DNA from: Pseudomonadota bacterium
GTDB taxonomy: Bacteria; Myxococcota_A; Polyangia; GCA-2747355
Assembly (NCBI GenBank): GCA_016702545.1
Contig: JADJDT010000004.1
Span: forward strand, 1 to 49,086
Direction of reading: 5' to 3'
DNA length: 49,086 nt
The translations under genes and the position numbers were made by a program. The notes under the pieces were generated by a model. The model was not told the DNA's origin. It did not search any database and saw nothing but the letters and a program-made list of their open reading frames with translations. Shown here piece by piece: positions 8,014 through 17,545 of the stretch (position 1 is its first letter; each line of letters starts with the position of its first letter).

Positions 8014-9492
8014 CTAGGCGCGCGCCACCGCGCGGCGCCACTCGGCCAGCCGCTCGGTGCGTTGCGCAGCGGCGAGCTGCGGCTCGAAGGTGCGTTCCGC
8101 CTGCCAGGCCGCGCCGATCGCGGCCTGGTCGGGCCACACGCCGGTGGCCAGGCCGGCGAGCAGCGCCGCGCCCAGGGCGGTCGTCTCGGTGATCGCCGGG
8201 CGCACGAGCGCGTGACCGAGCAGATCGGCCTGTAGCTGCATCAGGAGGTCATTGCGGGCCGCGCCGCCATCGACGCGAAAGCTGCCGAGCTCGGCACCGA
8301 GGTCGCCGGCCATGGCCTCGGCCAGCTCGCAGATCTGGCAGGCGATGCCCTCCAGCGTGGCGCGCGCCAGGTGGGCGGCGGTGGTGCCGCGGGTCAGGCC
8401 GCTGATCAGCCCCCGCGCCTCGGGACGCCAGTAGGGTGCGCCGAGCCCCACCAGCGCCGGCACGAAGACCACGCCCCCGCTGTCGGGCACGCGCCGCGCG
8501 AGCGCCTCGATCGCCCCGGCCTCGTCGATCAACCCCAGGCCGTCGCGCAGCCACTGCACCGCCGCGCCGGCGATGAACGCGCTGCCCTCGAGCGCGTAGC
8601 TGACCTGCTCGCCGAGGCGCCAGGCGACGGTCGTCAGCAGGCCATGCTGTGAGGGCAGCGGTCGTGAGCCGGTGTTGACCAGCAGAAAGGCTCCCGTGCC
8701 GTAGGTGCACTTGGCGTCGCCGGGCGCGAAGCAGGCCTGGCCGAAGAGCGCCGCTTGTTGGTCGCCAGCGAGGCCCGCGATCGGGATGCCATCGGGCAAC
8801 GCGCGCACGCCGCGCGTGAGGCCGTAGACCTCGGAGGAGCTGCGCACGGTGGGCAGCACCGCCTCGGGGATGTCGAGTGGGGCCAGCAGCTCCGGCTCCC
8901 AGCGCAGGTGCTCGAGGCCGAAGAGCAAGGTGCGCGAGGCGTTGCTCGGATCGGTGACATGCACCGCGCCGCCCGTGAGCTGCCAGAGCAGGTAGCTGTC
9001 GACGGTGCCGAAGGCGAGCTCACCGCGCCGCGCGCGCGTGCGCTGCGGATCGCAGTGATCGAGCAGCCAGGCGAGCTTGGTGCCAGAGAAGTAGGGGTCG
9101 AGCACCAGGCCGGTGCGCTGGCGATAGAGCGGCTCGAGGCCCGTGGCCCGCAGTGCCGCGCAGCGCTCGGTGGTCCGCCGATCCTGCCAGACGATCGCGT
9201 GGTGCAGGGGGCGACCGCTCGCCCGCTCCCACAGCAGCGTGGTCTCGCGCTGGTTGGTAACGCCGACGGCGGCGATCTCGTGCGCCGCGCAGCCGGCGGC
9301 GGGCAGGGCACGCGCCAGCGCGGCTTCCACTGTCTCCCAGATCGCCCGCGGATCGTGCTCGACCCAGCCCGGGCGCGGAAAGAGCTGCGGCAGCTCCTCG
9401 GTGGCCCTGGCGCGCACGCGCAGCGCCTCGTCGACGACCAGCACGGTGGTAGCCGTCGTGCCCTGATCGATCGCCACCACGCAGCGCGCCAT
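8014..9492 (-). CDS. glpK: Glycerol kinase
   Basis: FGGY-family kinase of normal length (492 residues). It opens with the ATP-binding motif AIDQGTTATTVLVVD and has VTNQRETTLLWERASG, the substrate loop IVWQDRRT, DPSNASRTLLF, GDQQAALFGQACF and the C-terminal signature VDGGAARNDLLMQLQADLL. It phosphorylates glycerol to sn-glycerol 3-phosphate in the cytoplasm. I use the ATG at 9492. An in-frame upstream ATG (9528) would add MSYFRAGPKGRA, but those residues come from an inserted repeat. No glpF or glpD is adjacent; the next genes are a methyltransferase-like gene, a membrane protein and a phosphatase. Confidence 0.93.
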   Translation of the reverse strand: MARCVVAIDQGTTATTVLVVDEALRVRARATEELPQLFPRPGWVEHDPRAIWETVEAALARALPAAGCAAHEIAAVGVTNQRETTLLWERASGRPLHHAIVWQDRRTTERCAALRATGLEPLYRQRTGLVLDPYFSGTKLAWLLDHCDPQRTRARRGELAFGTVDSYLLWQLTGGAVHVTDPSNASRTLLFGLEHLRWEPELLAPLDIPEAVLPTVRSSSEVYGLTRGVRALPDGIPIAGLAGDQQAALFGQACFAPGDAKCTYGTGAFLLVNTGSRPLPSQHGLLTTVAWRLGEQVSYALEGSAFIAGAAVQWLRDGLGLIDEAGAIEALARRVPDSGGVVFVPALVGLGAPYWRPEARGLISGLTRGTTAAHLARATLEGIACQICELAEAMAGDLGAELGSFRVDGGAARNDLLMQLQADLLGHALVRPAITETTALGAALLAGLATGVWPDQAAIGAAWQAERTFEPQLAAAQRTERLAEWRRAVARA

Positions 9493-9504
9493 CGCTCGAC
9501 CCTT

Positions 9505-9571
9505 AGGACCCGCTCGAAAATAACTCATTCATCCAACGCCCAGTTGATCGCGTTATTTCCGAGCGGGTCCT
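9505..9571 (-). repeat. AGGACCCGCTCG-ended mini-element, internally deleted copy
   Basis: Ends are AGGACCCGCTCG (9505-9516) and CGAGCGGGTCCT (9560-9571), with extended inverted arms (AAAATAACTC / GCGTTATTTCC). The sequence next to each arm (CAACGCCCAGTTGATC, ATCCATTC-like) matches the two ends of the 158-bp copy at 42.5 kb, so this is the same element in the opposite orientation with about 90 bp lost from the middle. It lies between glpK and the GNAT gene and supplies bases upstream of glpK. Confidence 0.8.
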
Positions 9572-9577
9572 TGGCGC

Positions 9578-10087
9578 TCACAGGGCGCGCACGTAGACCA
9601 ACTTGTCGTCGCCCGGGGCGTAGAACTCGACCAGCCGCGCCTCCAGCGCGTAGCCGGCCGCGTGGTAGAAGCCACGGGTCGGCTCGTAGCGCGGCTGCGA
9701 GGAGGTCTCGATGTAGACGCGGCGGCCGCCCACCGCGCGGATGCGGGCCTCGGCCTGGCCCAGCAGCAAGCGCCCGAGGCCCTGGCCGCGGCAGCCCTCC
9801 TCGACGGCGATCCAGAACAAGTCGTAGCTGCCCAGCGTGCAGGCGATCGGTCCGAAGCAGGCGTAGCCCACCGTGGCGCCGCCGCGCTCGGCGAAGACGA
9901 ACTCGTAGCCGCTGGCCGCGCCGCGCGCGAGCCGCTCCTCGACCAGCTCGACCGCCACGTCGATCTCGTCCGGCCGAAAGAAGCCGGTCGAGGCGACGAT
10001 GGCGCGCACGGCCTCGAGGTCGGCTGGACGCACCTCCTCGCGCAGCGCGAGGCCCGCGGGTAGGCCGGCCGCGACCGCGGCGCTCAT
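9578..10087 (-). CDS. GNAT-family N-acetyltransferase in the kamA operon
   Basis: A 169-residue GNAT fold. The acetyl-CoA pyrophosphate loop is present as EEGCRGQGLGRLLL (R/Q-x-x-G-x-G/A), followed by AEARIRAVGGRRVYIETSS and the C-terminal motif TRGFYHAAGY. The ATG at 10087 overlaps the upstream stop (ATGA), so it is coupled to the ATP-grasp gene and is the third gene after kamA. AblB, the beta-lysine acetyltransferase partner of AblA, is also a GNAT, so acetylation of a beta-lysine moiety or its conjugate is a reasonable guess. The sequence alone does not prove it. Confidence 0.85.
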   Translation of the reverse strand: MSAAVAAGLPAGLALREEVRPADLEAVRAIVASTGFFRPDEIDVAVELVEERLARGAASGYEFVFAERGGATVGYACFGPIACTLGSYDLFWIAVEEGCRGQGLGRLLLGQAEARIRAVGGRRVYIETSSQPRYEPTRGFYHAAGYALEARLVEFYAPGDDKLVYVRAL

Positions 10088-12195
10088 CGCGCGACTCCGC
10101 GCGGCGCGGACGGCGGCAGCGCCGCAGCGACGATGCGGGCGACCACCTCGGTGAAGCTCAGCCCGGCGCGCGCGGCGGCGGCGGCGAAGCCCGCGTCGGG
10201 CGACAGACAGGGATTGGTGTTGATCTCCAGCACCCAGGGGCGCCCCGCCGCGTCGACGCGGAAGTCGACGCGCGCGTAGCCACCCAGCTCGAAGAGCGCC
10301 CAGCAGTGGCGCGCCAGCGCGCTCAGCTCCGCGAGCAGCGGCTGGTCGGACGCCGGGAAGTCGAAGCGGCGCGGCGTGTGGTGATAGGCATGCGAGCTGC
10401 TGTCCCACTTGGCGCGGTAGTCGACGATGCGCGGCTGGTCGAGGGCGAAGTCCTCGAAGACGATCTCGGCCGGGGGCAGCAGCTCGTAGCTCGCCCCGCC
10501 CGTGGGCCCCGCCAGCAGCGCCAGGTTGAACTCGCGCCCATCGATGAAGGCCTCGGCGAAGAGCGCCGTGCCGACGGCCTCGGCGCGCGCGGCCAGCGCC
10601 CGCGCCAGCTCGTCACCCTCGACCACGTCCACCAGCGCGCCCTGATCGAGACCGACCGAGCCGTGCTCCGCGATGGCCTTGAGCAGGTAGCGCCCGGCCG
10701 GCACCGTCACGCCCCGCGCCAGCTCGGGCTGCGCGAACCAAGGCGGCGTCGGGAGGCCGGCCTCCGCCAGCAAGCGCTTGGCCACCAGCTTGTCGGAGGT
10801 CTGAAAGATCGCGCTGGTCGAGCAGCCGGTGTAGGGCACACCCAGGGCGTCGAGCACGGTGGGCACGACGTGGACCAGTCGCTCGCGCCGCGCCAGCGAC
10901 TCGACCAGATTGAACACCAGCCGCGGGCGCAGCCGAGCGAGCTCGTCGCTCAGCGCCGCCAGGTCGAGCCCCACGGCCCGCGTCTGGTGGGGCAGTCCGC
11001 CGGCGGCGAGGGCGGCGGCCACGGCCTGCGCCTGGGCCAGCGCGTCCTGCTCGTCGGCGCGCGCCGTCGGGGGCAGATCGTCGTGGAGGATCAGCACCGG
11101 CCCCTCGGTCGCGGGCGTCGGCGGCTCGGTGGTGGGCGCCGAGCTCGCGGTCGCGGGCCCCGCTCCTCGCTGCGGCGCCGCGGGTGTGCCGAGGTTCCAC
11201 TCCCCGGCGCGGCCTCCCGGAGCGTGCACGCGTTCGCTAGCGGAGCTGACAATCCGGCCGATCAACGCCTCGTAGCTGATGCCAGCCTGGTGGCAGACGA
11301 TCGGCAGGTCGGAGTGCGAGGGGTGCAGCCCGGGCAGCGGGTTGGCCTCGATGATCTGCCAGGCCCCGGCCCCGTCCTGCCGCAGATCGACGCGGCCGCC
11401 GTCGCGGCAGCCCAGCCCACGATAGGCCGCCAGCGCGAGTTGGGCCGCGCGCGCCGCGTCGTCATCCGCGACGAGACGGTACTCGCACAGCTCCTCGCAC
11501 AGCTCCTTGTTCTGGTAGGTGTAGGCGCCCTGCTCGGCGCCGGCGAGCAGCACCACCTCGAGCACGCCGACCACCTCGGCGCGCGGCCCGGTGCCGAGAA
11601 TCCCCACCGTGACCTCGCGCCCCGGCAGGTAGGGCTCCACCAGCACCGGCTGCGCGAAGTCGACCAGCAGGCGCCGGCAGACCCGGGCCAGCGCGGCCGC
11701 GTCGTCGGCGCGCGAGTCGGGGCCGACGCCCTTGCTCGAACCCTCGCGCAGCGGCTTGGCGAACACGGGATAGGGCAGCGCGACGTGGGCGAGCTCCTCC
11801 TCCCGCGCGATCACGGCGAAGGGGGTGGTCGGCAGCCCCAGGTCACGCAGCATCCGCTTGGCGGCCGCCTTGTCCAGGGTCAGCGCGCAGACCAGCGGGT
11901 CAGCGAAGGTCACCGGGACCCCGTAGGCATCGAGCAGCGCGGGGACCAGCGCCTCGCGACCGATCCCGCCGCAGCTCTCGGCGATGTTGAACACCAGCTC
12001 CCAGCGCTCCCCCGCCAGCAGCCGCTGCATCAGCTCGACGACGCCGCCGATGCGCTCGACCGTGTGGCCGTGCGCGCCGATCGCCGCGGCGAGCGCGTCC
12101 ACGGTGCTGAGGCGGTCGAACTCCGCCACGGCGTCCTCGGTCCAGCCGCGCGCCAGGTAGTCGTCGCGTAGGTCGTAGGTCAGTCCGAGGTGCAT
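10084..12195 (-). CDS. Twin D-Ala-D-Ala-ligase-like ATP-grasp protein
   Basis: 703 residues made of two ATP-grasp domains in tandem, joined by a Pro/Ala/Thr-rich linker at about 330-365. Domain 1 (1-325) has LVFNIAES (67-74), LDKAAAKRML, the glycine-rich loop EGSSKGVG (151-158), VEPYLPGREVTVGIL and the metal-binding IIEANPLPG (281-289). Domain 2 (366-700) repeats the plan: LVFNLVES (426-433), SDKLVAKRLL, AEHGSVG, FAEAFIDGREFNLALL and VLEINTNPC (655-663). Both keep the acidic/Asn ligands needed for ATP and Mg, so both may be active. The family makes amide or ester bonds through acyl phosphates. The gene lies 34 bp after kamA and overlaps the GNAT gene, so its substrate is plausibly beta-lysine or a product of it. 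Cell-wall D-Ala-D-Ala ligase is unlikely given the fusion and context. Confidence 0.88.
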   Translation of the reverse strand: MHLGLTYDLRDDYLARGWTEDAVAEFDRLSTVDALAAAIGAHGHTVERIGGVVELMQRLLAGERWELVFNIAESCGGIGREALVPALLDAYGVPVTFADPLVCALTLDKAAAKRMLRDLGLPTTPFAVIAREEELAHVALPYPVFAKPLREGSSKGVGPDSRADDAAALARVCRRLLVDFAQPVLVEPYLPGREVTVGILGTGPRAEVVGVLEVVLLAGAEQGAYTYQNKELCEELCEYRLVADDDAARAAQLALAAYRGLGCRDGGRVDLRQDGAGAWQIIEANPLPGLHPSHSDLPIVCHQAGISYEALIGRIVSSASERVHAPGGRAGEWNLGTPAAPQRGAGPATASSAPTTEPPTPATEGPVLILHDDLPPTARADEQDALAQAQAVAAALAAGGLPHQTRAVGLDLAALSDELARLRPRLVFNLVESLARRERLVHVVPTVLDALGVPYTGCSTSAIFQTSDKLVAKRLLAEAGLPTPPWFAQPELARGVTVPAGRYLLKAIAEHGSVGLDQGALVDVVEGDELARALAARAEAVGTALFAEAFIDGREFNLALLAGPTGGASYELLPPAEIVFEDFALDQPRIVDYRAKWDSSSHAYHHTPRRFDFPASDQPLLAELSALARHCWALFELGGYARVDFRVDAAGRPWVLEINTNPCLSPDAGFAAAAARAGLSFTEVVARIVAAALPPSAPRGVAR

Positions 12196-12229
12196 GGCAG
12201 GGATCGGCAGCGCGCTCGCGGCCCGAGGC

Positions 12230-13564
12230 TCAGCGGTCGCCGGGGGGCAAGGGATCGGGGTAGCGGTAGGTGTCGCCCTTGAAGTTGCGCAACACCAGCT
12301 CGTCGCCGTCGCGGCCGATCACGTAGTCCGGCGTGAGCGGGATCTTGCCGCCGCCGCCCGGGGCGTCGATGACGAAGGCGGGCACGCAGTAGCCCGAGGT
12401 GTGGCCGCGCAGCCCCTCCATGATGCGCAGACCCGTCTCCACCGGCGTGCGGAAGTGGCCGGAGCCGGCGATCGGGTCGCACTGGTAGATGTAATACGGG
12501 CGCACGCGGATGCGGACCAGCGCCCGCATCAGGGTCTTCATCGTCTCCGCGTCGTCGTTGATGCCGCGCGAGAGCACGGTCTGGCTGCCCAGCGGGATGC
12601 CGGCATCGGCCAGCCGCCCGCAGGATTCGGCGACCTCGGGCGTCACCTCCGCGGGGTGCATGGCGTGCACGCTGATGAAGAGCGGATGGTACTTGCGCAG
12701 CATCGCGCACAACGCCGGGGTGATGCGCTGCGGCAGCACGACGGGCACCTTGCTGCCGATGCGGATCAGCTCCAGGTGCGGAATCGCGCGCAGGCGCGAG
12801 ATCAGCCATTCGAGCCGGTCGTCACCCATGGTCAGCGGATCGCCGCCGGAGATCAGCACGTCGCGAATCTGCGGCGTGGCGGCGATGTAGTCGAGGGCCC
12901 GCTGGAACTGAGCGTTGTTGAAGTGGTACTCGCCGGTCTTGCCGACCAGGCGCGCGCGGGTGCAGTAGCGGCAGTAGGTCGCGCAGAAGCTCGTCACCAG
13001 GAACAGCACGCGATCGGGGTAGCGATGCACCAGCCCCGGCACGGGCATGGCGTGGTCCTCGCCCAGCGGATCGTTGAGCTCGCCCGGACTGACGACGAAC
13101 TCGCCGCCGACGGGCACCATCGTCCGGCGTAGCGGGTCGCTCACGTCGTCGGGGTCCATCAGCGAGGCGTAGTAGGGCGTGATGCCCACGGGCAGCCGCT
13201 CACCGAGCCGCGCCAGCGCCTCGCGCTCATCCTCGGAGAGGCCGAAGACGCGCTCCAGCTCCTGCTGATCGCGGATACGGTGCCGTAGCTGCCACTTCCA
13301 GTCGGTCCATTCGGCGTCGCTGACGGCGGGGAAGGCGCGCGCGCGGAAGGCGCGAGCCCGGTCACCAATGAAAAACCCCGCGCCAAAGGCTGCGGGGTCT
13401 ACGGCGGCGAGCGCGGGGCGACGGACACGCCGCCTTTGCTCGCGAGCAACGATCAGCGAGGACTGCAGCGGGTCGGGGTCGGCGTCCTCTTCGCCGGCGA
13501 TCCGCTTCTGTTGTACGGGCGTGGTGCGTACAGCATTGAGAGTCCGCGAGCGCATCATGGCCAT
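12230..13564 (-). CDS. kamA: KamA-family radical SAM lysine 2,3-aminomutase
   Basis: 444 residues. The radical SAM cluster motif is CATYCRYC at 194-201. The fold also shows EWTDWKWQLRHRI near 85, ISGGDPLT, the PLP-region IGSKVPVVLPQRI, VRPYYIYQCD and IDAPGGGGKIPLTPDY. The Asp in CDP and the Asp in DAPGGGGK match those that lysine 2,3-aminomutases use near the lysine epsilon-amine (family knowledge from memory), favouring lysine over glutamate. It would convert L-alpha-lysine to L-beta-lysine with SAM and PLP. The first 50 residues are an extra basic extension. It heads a three-gene leftward operon and is divergent from an FHA-sigma54 activator. Confidence 0.9.
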   Translation of the reverse strand: MAMMRSRTLNAVRTTPVQQKRIAGEEDADPDPLQSSLIVAREQRRRVRRPALAAVDPAAFGAGFFIGDRARAFRARAFPAVSDAEWTDWKWQLRHRIRDQQELERVFGLSEDEREALARLGERLPVGITPYYASLMDPDDVSDPLRRTMVPVGGEFVVSPGELNDPLGEDHAMPVPGLVHRYPDRVLFLVTSFCATYCRYCTRARLVGKTGEYHFNNAQFQRALDYIAATPQIRDVLISGGDPLTMGDDRLEWLISRLRAIPHLELIRIGSKVPVVLPQRITPALCAMLRKYHPLFISVHAMHPAEVTPEVAESCGRLADAGIPLGSQTVLSRGINDDAETMKTLMRALVRIRVRPYYIYQCDPIAGSGHFRTPVETGLRIMEGLRGHTSGYCVPAFVIDAPGGGGKIPLTPDYVIGRDGDELVLRNFKGDTYRYPDPLPPGDR

Positions 13565-13713
13565 GGTGGCGATTCTTCCGTTATTCCGCGGCTACCGGTG
13601 GTGCGAGCGCACACACAGCTCGTGCCGGCTGCAGGGGCTGCGTCGGAAATGGGTCGATCGAATCGGCATGCGCTCTTGATCGCGAATATACTGCTGGGCG
13701 ATCAGCACGCAAG
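13565..13713. promoter_or_regulatory. Divergent promoter region between kamA and the FHA-sigma54 activator
   Basis: 149 bases between two divergently transcribed genes. AATATACTG at 13685-13693 contains a TATACT that could be a -10 box for the rightward regulator; no clear -35 is seen. I found no convincing -24/-12 sigma-54 element facing kamA. The arrangement itself suggests that the regulator may control the kamA operon. Confidence 0.35.
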
Positions 13714-15111
<1,398 letters not shown>

Positions 15112-15148
15112 ACCCAAAACAAGCGCGTCCCGCGCTTGCTTTGGGTCC
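15112..15148 (+). terminator. Hairpin directly after the activator stop (composite repeat unit)
   Basis: GACCCAAAACAAGCGCG, a three-base loop, CGCGCTTGCTTTGGGTC: a long stem starting at the base after the TAG stop. There is no U-run, but the strong stem could stop transcription. The same core (CCGAAACAAGCG..CGGGGCTAG) recurs at about 15219 and 37697. Confidence 0.55.
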
Positions 15149-15262
15149 AGAGATGACTCAGGGGGCTTTCGCAGCGTCGCGGGGGATCCCCGCGACTTCA
15201 CCCCTCGCCTGCCCGCCCGAAACAAGCGGCTTGCGCAAGAACGCGCTGGTTTTCGGGCTAGG
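15112..15262 (+). repeat. Composite hairpin repeat (AAACAAGCG / CAGGGGGCTTTCGCA family)
   Basis: Two AAACAAGCG hairpins (15112-15148 and 15219-15262, the second closing CCCGAAA with TTTCGGG) bracket CAGGGGGCTTTCGCAGCG and CGCGGGGGATCCCCGCG. The same order of blocks, with hairpin then CAGGGGCTTTCGCA then CGCGACTTCACC-like sequence, appears at 37697-37795. Part of it, in reverse, lies at 32268-32290. Confidence 0.65.
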
Positions 15263-15269
15263 CCCGTGC

Positions 15270-16148
15270 TCAGCCCACGACGCAGTTACGGCCGCTGCGC
15301 TTGGCCTGGTAGAGGTTGCCGTCGGCGCGCTTGATGAAGTTGTGCACGTCGATCGCCTCGCCCTCGATCGTCGCCACGCCGACGCTGACGGTGATGGCAA
15401 TCAGCTCGCCCTCGCATTCCACCGGGTCGCTGCCGACCAGCCGTCGCAGCTGCTCGCCGAACTCGAGCGCTCCGGTGTGGCCGGCCTCCGGCAGCACGAC
15501 GACGAACTCCTCGCCGCCGTAGCGTGCGATGACCTCCTCGCGCCGGACGCGGCCGTTGATGCGCCGAATCAGCTCGCGCAGCACGTGGTCGCCCGTCAGG
15601 TGGCCGTGGTTGTCGTTGACGGCCTTGAAGTGATCGAGGTCGAACATCACGAGCGAGAGCGGCCGCTGATAGCGCACGCAGCGCGCCACCTCGCGCTCGA
15701 GGTAGTCGAGCAGGTAACGCTTGTTGTGCGCCTCCGTCAACGCGTCGACGATCGTCATGCGGTAGATCGCCTCGTGGTAGTCGGACTCGATGTTACCGCC
15801 CAGCAGGAACTTGAAGATCGTGTTGCCGACCTGCACGAGGTCGCCGTTGCGCAGCGCTTGCTGCTTGACGGGGCGCTCGTTGACGTAGGTGCCGTTGGTG
15901 CTGTTGAGGTCCTCGAGCAGCACCTGGTCGCCCTCCTTGCGGATCCAGACGTGCTGGCGCGAGACGCAGTCGAGGTCGATCTGGATGTGGCAGTCCTGGC
16001 CGCGGCCGATGTAGATGCTGCTGTCACCGAGCGGGAAGCGCTTGCCCATCAGCGGGCCGGGCGGGTAAATCAGCACCAGGCAGGCCTCGCCCGCCAGCGC
16101 GGAGGGCAGCCTGACCGCCGTGATCCTGGTTTTCCACTCGTCGGCCAT
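15270..16148 (-). CDS. FHA-GGDEF diguanylate cyclase
   Basis: 292 residues from ATG 16148. The N-terminal FHA domain has IGRGQDCHIQID, SRQHVWI and NSTNGTYVNERP. The GGDEF domain has FDLDHFKAVNDNHGH and the catalytic RYGGEEFVV. The I-site position upstream of the active site reads RREE rather than RxxD, so product inhibition may be absent. It should make cyclic di-GMP from GTP, with phosphothreonine binding as input. It faces the FHA-sigma54 gene convergently, so two FHA proteins sit together, and a PilZ protein lies 3.4 kb away. The start at 16178 would add ten residues without a clear benefit. Confidence 0.9.
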   Translation of the reverse strand: MADEWKTRITAVRLPSALAGEACLVLIYPPGPLMGKRFPLGDSSIYIGRGQDCHIQIDLDCVSRQHVWIRKEGDQVLLEDLNSTNGTYVNERPVKQQALRNGDLVQVGNTIFKFLLGGNIESDYHEAIYRMTIVDALTEAHNKRYLLDYLEREVARCVRYQRPLSLVMFDLDHFKAVNDNHGHLTGDHVLRELIRRINGRVRREEVIARYGGEEFVVVLPEAGHTGALEFGEQLRRLVGSDPVECEGELIAITVSVGVATIEGEAIDVHNFIKRADGNLYQAKRSGRNCVVG

Positions 16149-16305
16149 CGCTCTCACCGCGCTCGTCGCTCGCGCCAACGGGCAGCCTCACCGGCGATGA
16201 TCGATCGCCCGTGGGGCTGGGTCAGGCGCGGCAGGAGCGAGCATTGTAGGGCCAAGGCTGCCCCCGCCGCCACTCGCCGCAGGCGCGGACGCGCTTGTTC
16301 TTGGC

Positions 16306-17487
16306 CTAGCCTTGCGGGAGCGCGCTGGGCGAGGTCGCGAGCCGCTCGGCCGTGGGGCCGTGGCGCACCACGCCGTCGTGGGTGACGGCGCTGGCGGACA
16401 CGATCTCATCTTGCCAGTCGAGCGCGAGCTGGCCGTCCGCCCCGAGCAGGGGCTGCGTGAAGGCCAGCACGTTGCGCGCGTAGAGCTCGCTGGCGTGTTG
16501 GGACAGCGTGCTCGGTAGATTCGTCGGACCGATGATGGTCACGCCGTGTCTGACGATGGTCTGATCGGCGACCGTCTCGGCGCAGTTGCCGCCCTGCTCG
16601 GCGGCGAGGTCGACGACCACGGTGCCGGGCCGCATGCGCTGCAGCAGCTCGCTCGGAATCAGCAGCGGTGCGCGTTTTCCGGCCACCAACGCGGTGGTGA
16701 TCACGACGTCCGCCTCGGCCACGTGCTGGCCCACGGCCTCGCGCTGCTGCGCCAGGAACTCGGGGCTGGCCTCGCGCGCGTAGCCGCTCTGGTCTTGCAG
16801 GTCTGCCGCGCCGGCGACGGTGATGAACTTGGCGCCCAGACTCTCGACCTGCTCCTTGACGGCCAGCCGCACGTCGGTGGCCCAGACCTGGGCGCCCAGC
16901 CGCTTGGCCGTGGCGATGGCCTGCAGGCCGGCCACCCCGGCGCCCATCACCACCACCTTGGCCGACTTGACGGTGCCGGCGGCCGTCATCAGCAGGGGGA
17001 AGAACTTGGGCAGCGCGTTGGCCGCGACCAGCACCGCCTTGTAGCCCGCGATGTTGCTCTGCGAGCTCAGCGCGTCCATCTTCTGCGCGCGCGTGATGCG
17101 TGGCACCAGGTCGATCGAGAACGCGCTGATGCGTCCCGCGGCGAGCAGGCGCACGGTCTCGGGCTGGTCCTGAGGCTGCAGCAGGGCCACCAGCACGGCG
17201 CCAGGCTTGAGCAGCTCGGCCTCGTGACGCCCCTGCGCCGGGCGGGGTACGGGCCCGCGCACCTTGAGCACGAGGTCGGCCGCGGCATAGGCGGCGGCCG
17301 CGTCGGCGTGTAGCTCGGCACCGGCGCCGCCGAAGGCGCCATCGGCGAAGTAGGCGCCCTCACCTGCGCCGGTCTCGACGGTCACGCTCAGGCCGAGCTG
17401 CAGCAGGCGACGCACCGTCTCCGGCGTGGCCGCGACGCGACGCTCGCCCGCGCTGATCTCCCGGGGAATGAAGACGTTGAGTTTCAC
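16306..17487 (-). CDS. pntAA: NAD(P) transhydrogenase alpha subunit part 1, soluble NAD-binding domain I
   Basis: 393 residues from the GTG at 17487, starting KLNVFIPREISAGERRVAAT. Landmarks are LLKPGAVLVALLQPQDQPE, DALSSQSNIAGYKAVL, the dinucleotide loop VVMGAGVAGLQAIATAKRLGA, VDLAAEQGGNCAET and NLPSTLSQHASELYARN. This is domain I of the proton-translocating transhydrogenase, which binds NAD(H). The membrane partners pntAB and pntB should follow but do not: the next gene on this strand is the GGDEF gene, 160 bases away. Either the partners are elsewhere or the gene is orphaned. The upstream extension to 17568 is repeat DNA, not protein. AGAGGG lies about eight bases before the start. Confidence 0.88.
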   Translation of the reverse strand: MKLNVFIPREISAGERRVAATPETVRRLLQLGLSVTVETGAGEGAYFADGAFGGAGAELHADAAAAYAAADLVLKVRGPVPRPAQGRHEAELLKPGAVLVALLQPQDQPETVRLLAAGRISAFSIDLVPRITRAQKMDALSSQSNIAGYKAVLVAANALPKFFPLLMTAAGTVKSAKVVVMGAGVAGLQAIATAKRLGAQVWATDVRLAVKEQVESLGAKFITVAGAADLQDQSGYAREASPEFLAQQREAVGQHVAEADVVITTALVAGKRAPLLIPSELLQRMRPGTVVVDLAAEQGGNCAETVADQTIVRHGVTIIGPTNLPSTLSQHASELYARNVLAFTQPLLGADGQLALDWQDEIVSASAVTHDGVVRHGPTAERLATSPSALPQG

Positions 17488-17504
17488 GGCGGCCGCCCTC
17501 TTTC

Positions 17505-17545
17505 GTAACTGTTCACGGGGGATGTCCCATCCCCCGCCCCGGAAA
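17505..17545 (-). repeat. GTTCACGG hairpin repeat, copy 2
   Basis: GTAACTGTTCACGG at 17505-17518, followed by GGGATGTCCCATCCCCCGCCCCGGAAA. In the reverse orientation it reads CGGGGCGGGGGATGGGACAT then CCCCCGTGAAC, matching copies at 32.9 and 35.8 kb almost base for base. The element continues with weaker similarity to about 17580. It lies 18 bases upstream of the pntAA start, in its promoter/leader. Confidence 0.75.

Noticed and set aside
9493..9528. Upstream start of glpK (MSYFRAGPKGRA)
   Set aside because: The residues are encoded by the mini-element end and have no counterpart in glycerol kinases; kept as a finding, not as the annotated start.
8755..12171. 1138-codon rightward open frame
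   Set aside because: It is the antisense of glpK, the GNAT and the twin ATP-grasp gene, with no domain-like content.
10084..12195. Cell-wall D-Ala-D-Ala ligase (ddl)
   Set aside because: Two fused ATP-grasp domains and an operon with kamA and a GNAT do not fit the single-domain cell-wall enzyme or its usual mur neighbours.
13565..13713. Sigma-54 (-24/-12) promoter facing kamA
   Set aside because: GGCACGAGC occurs on the minus strand, but no GC is at the required spacing.
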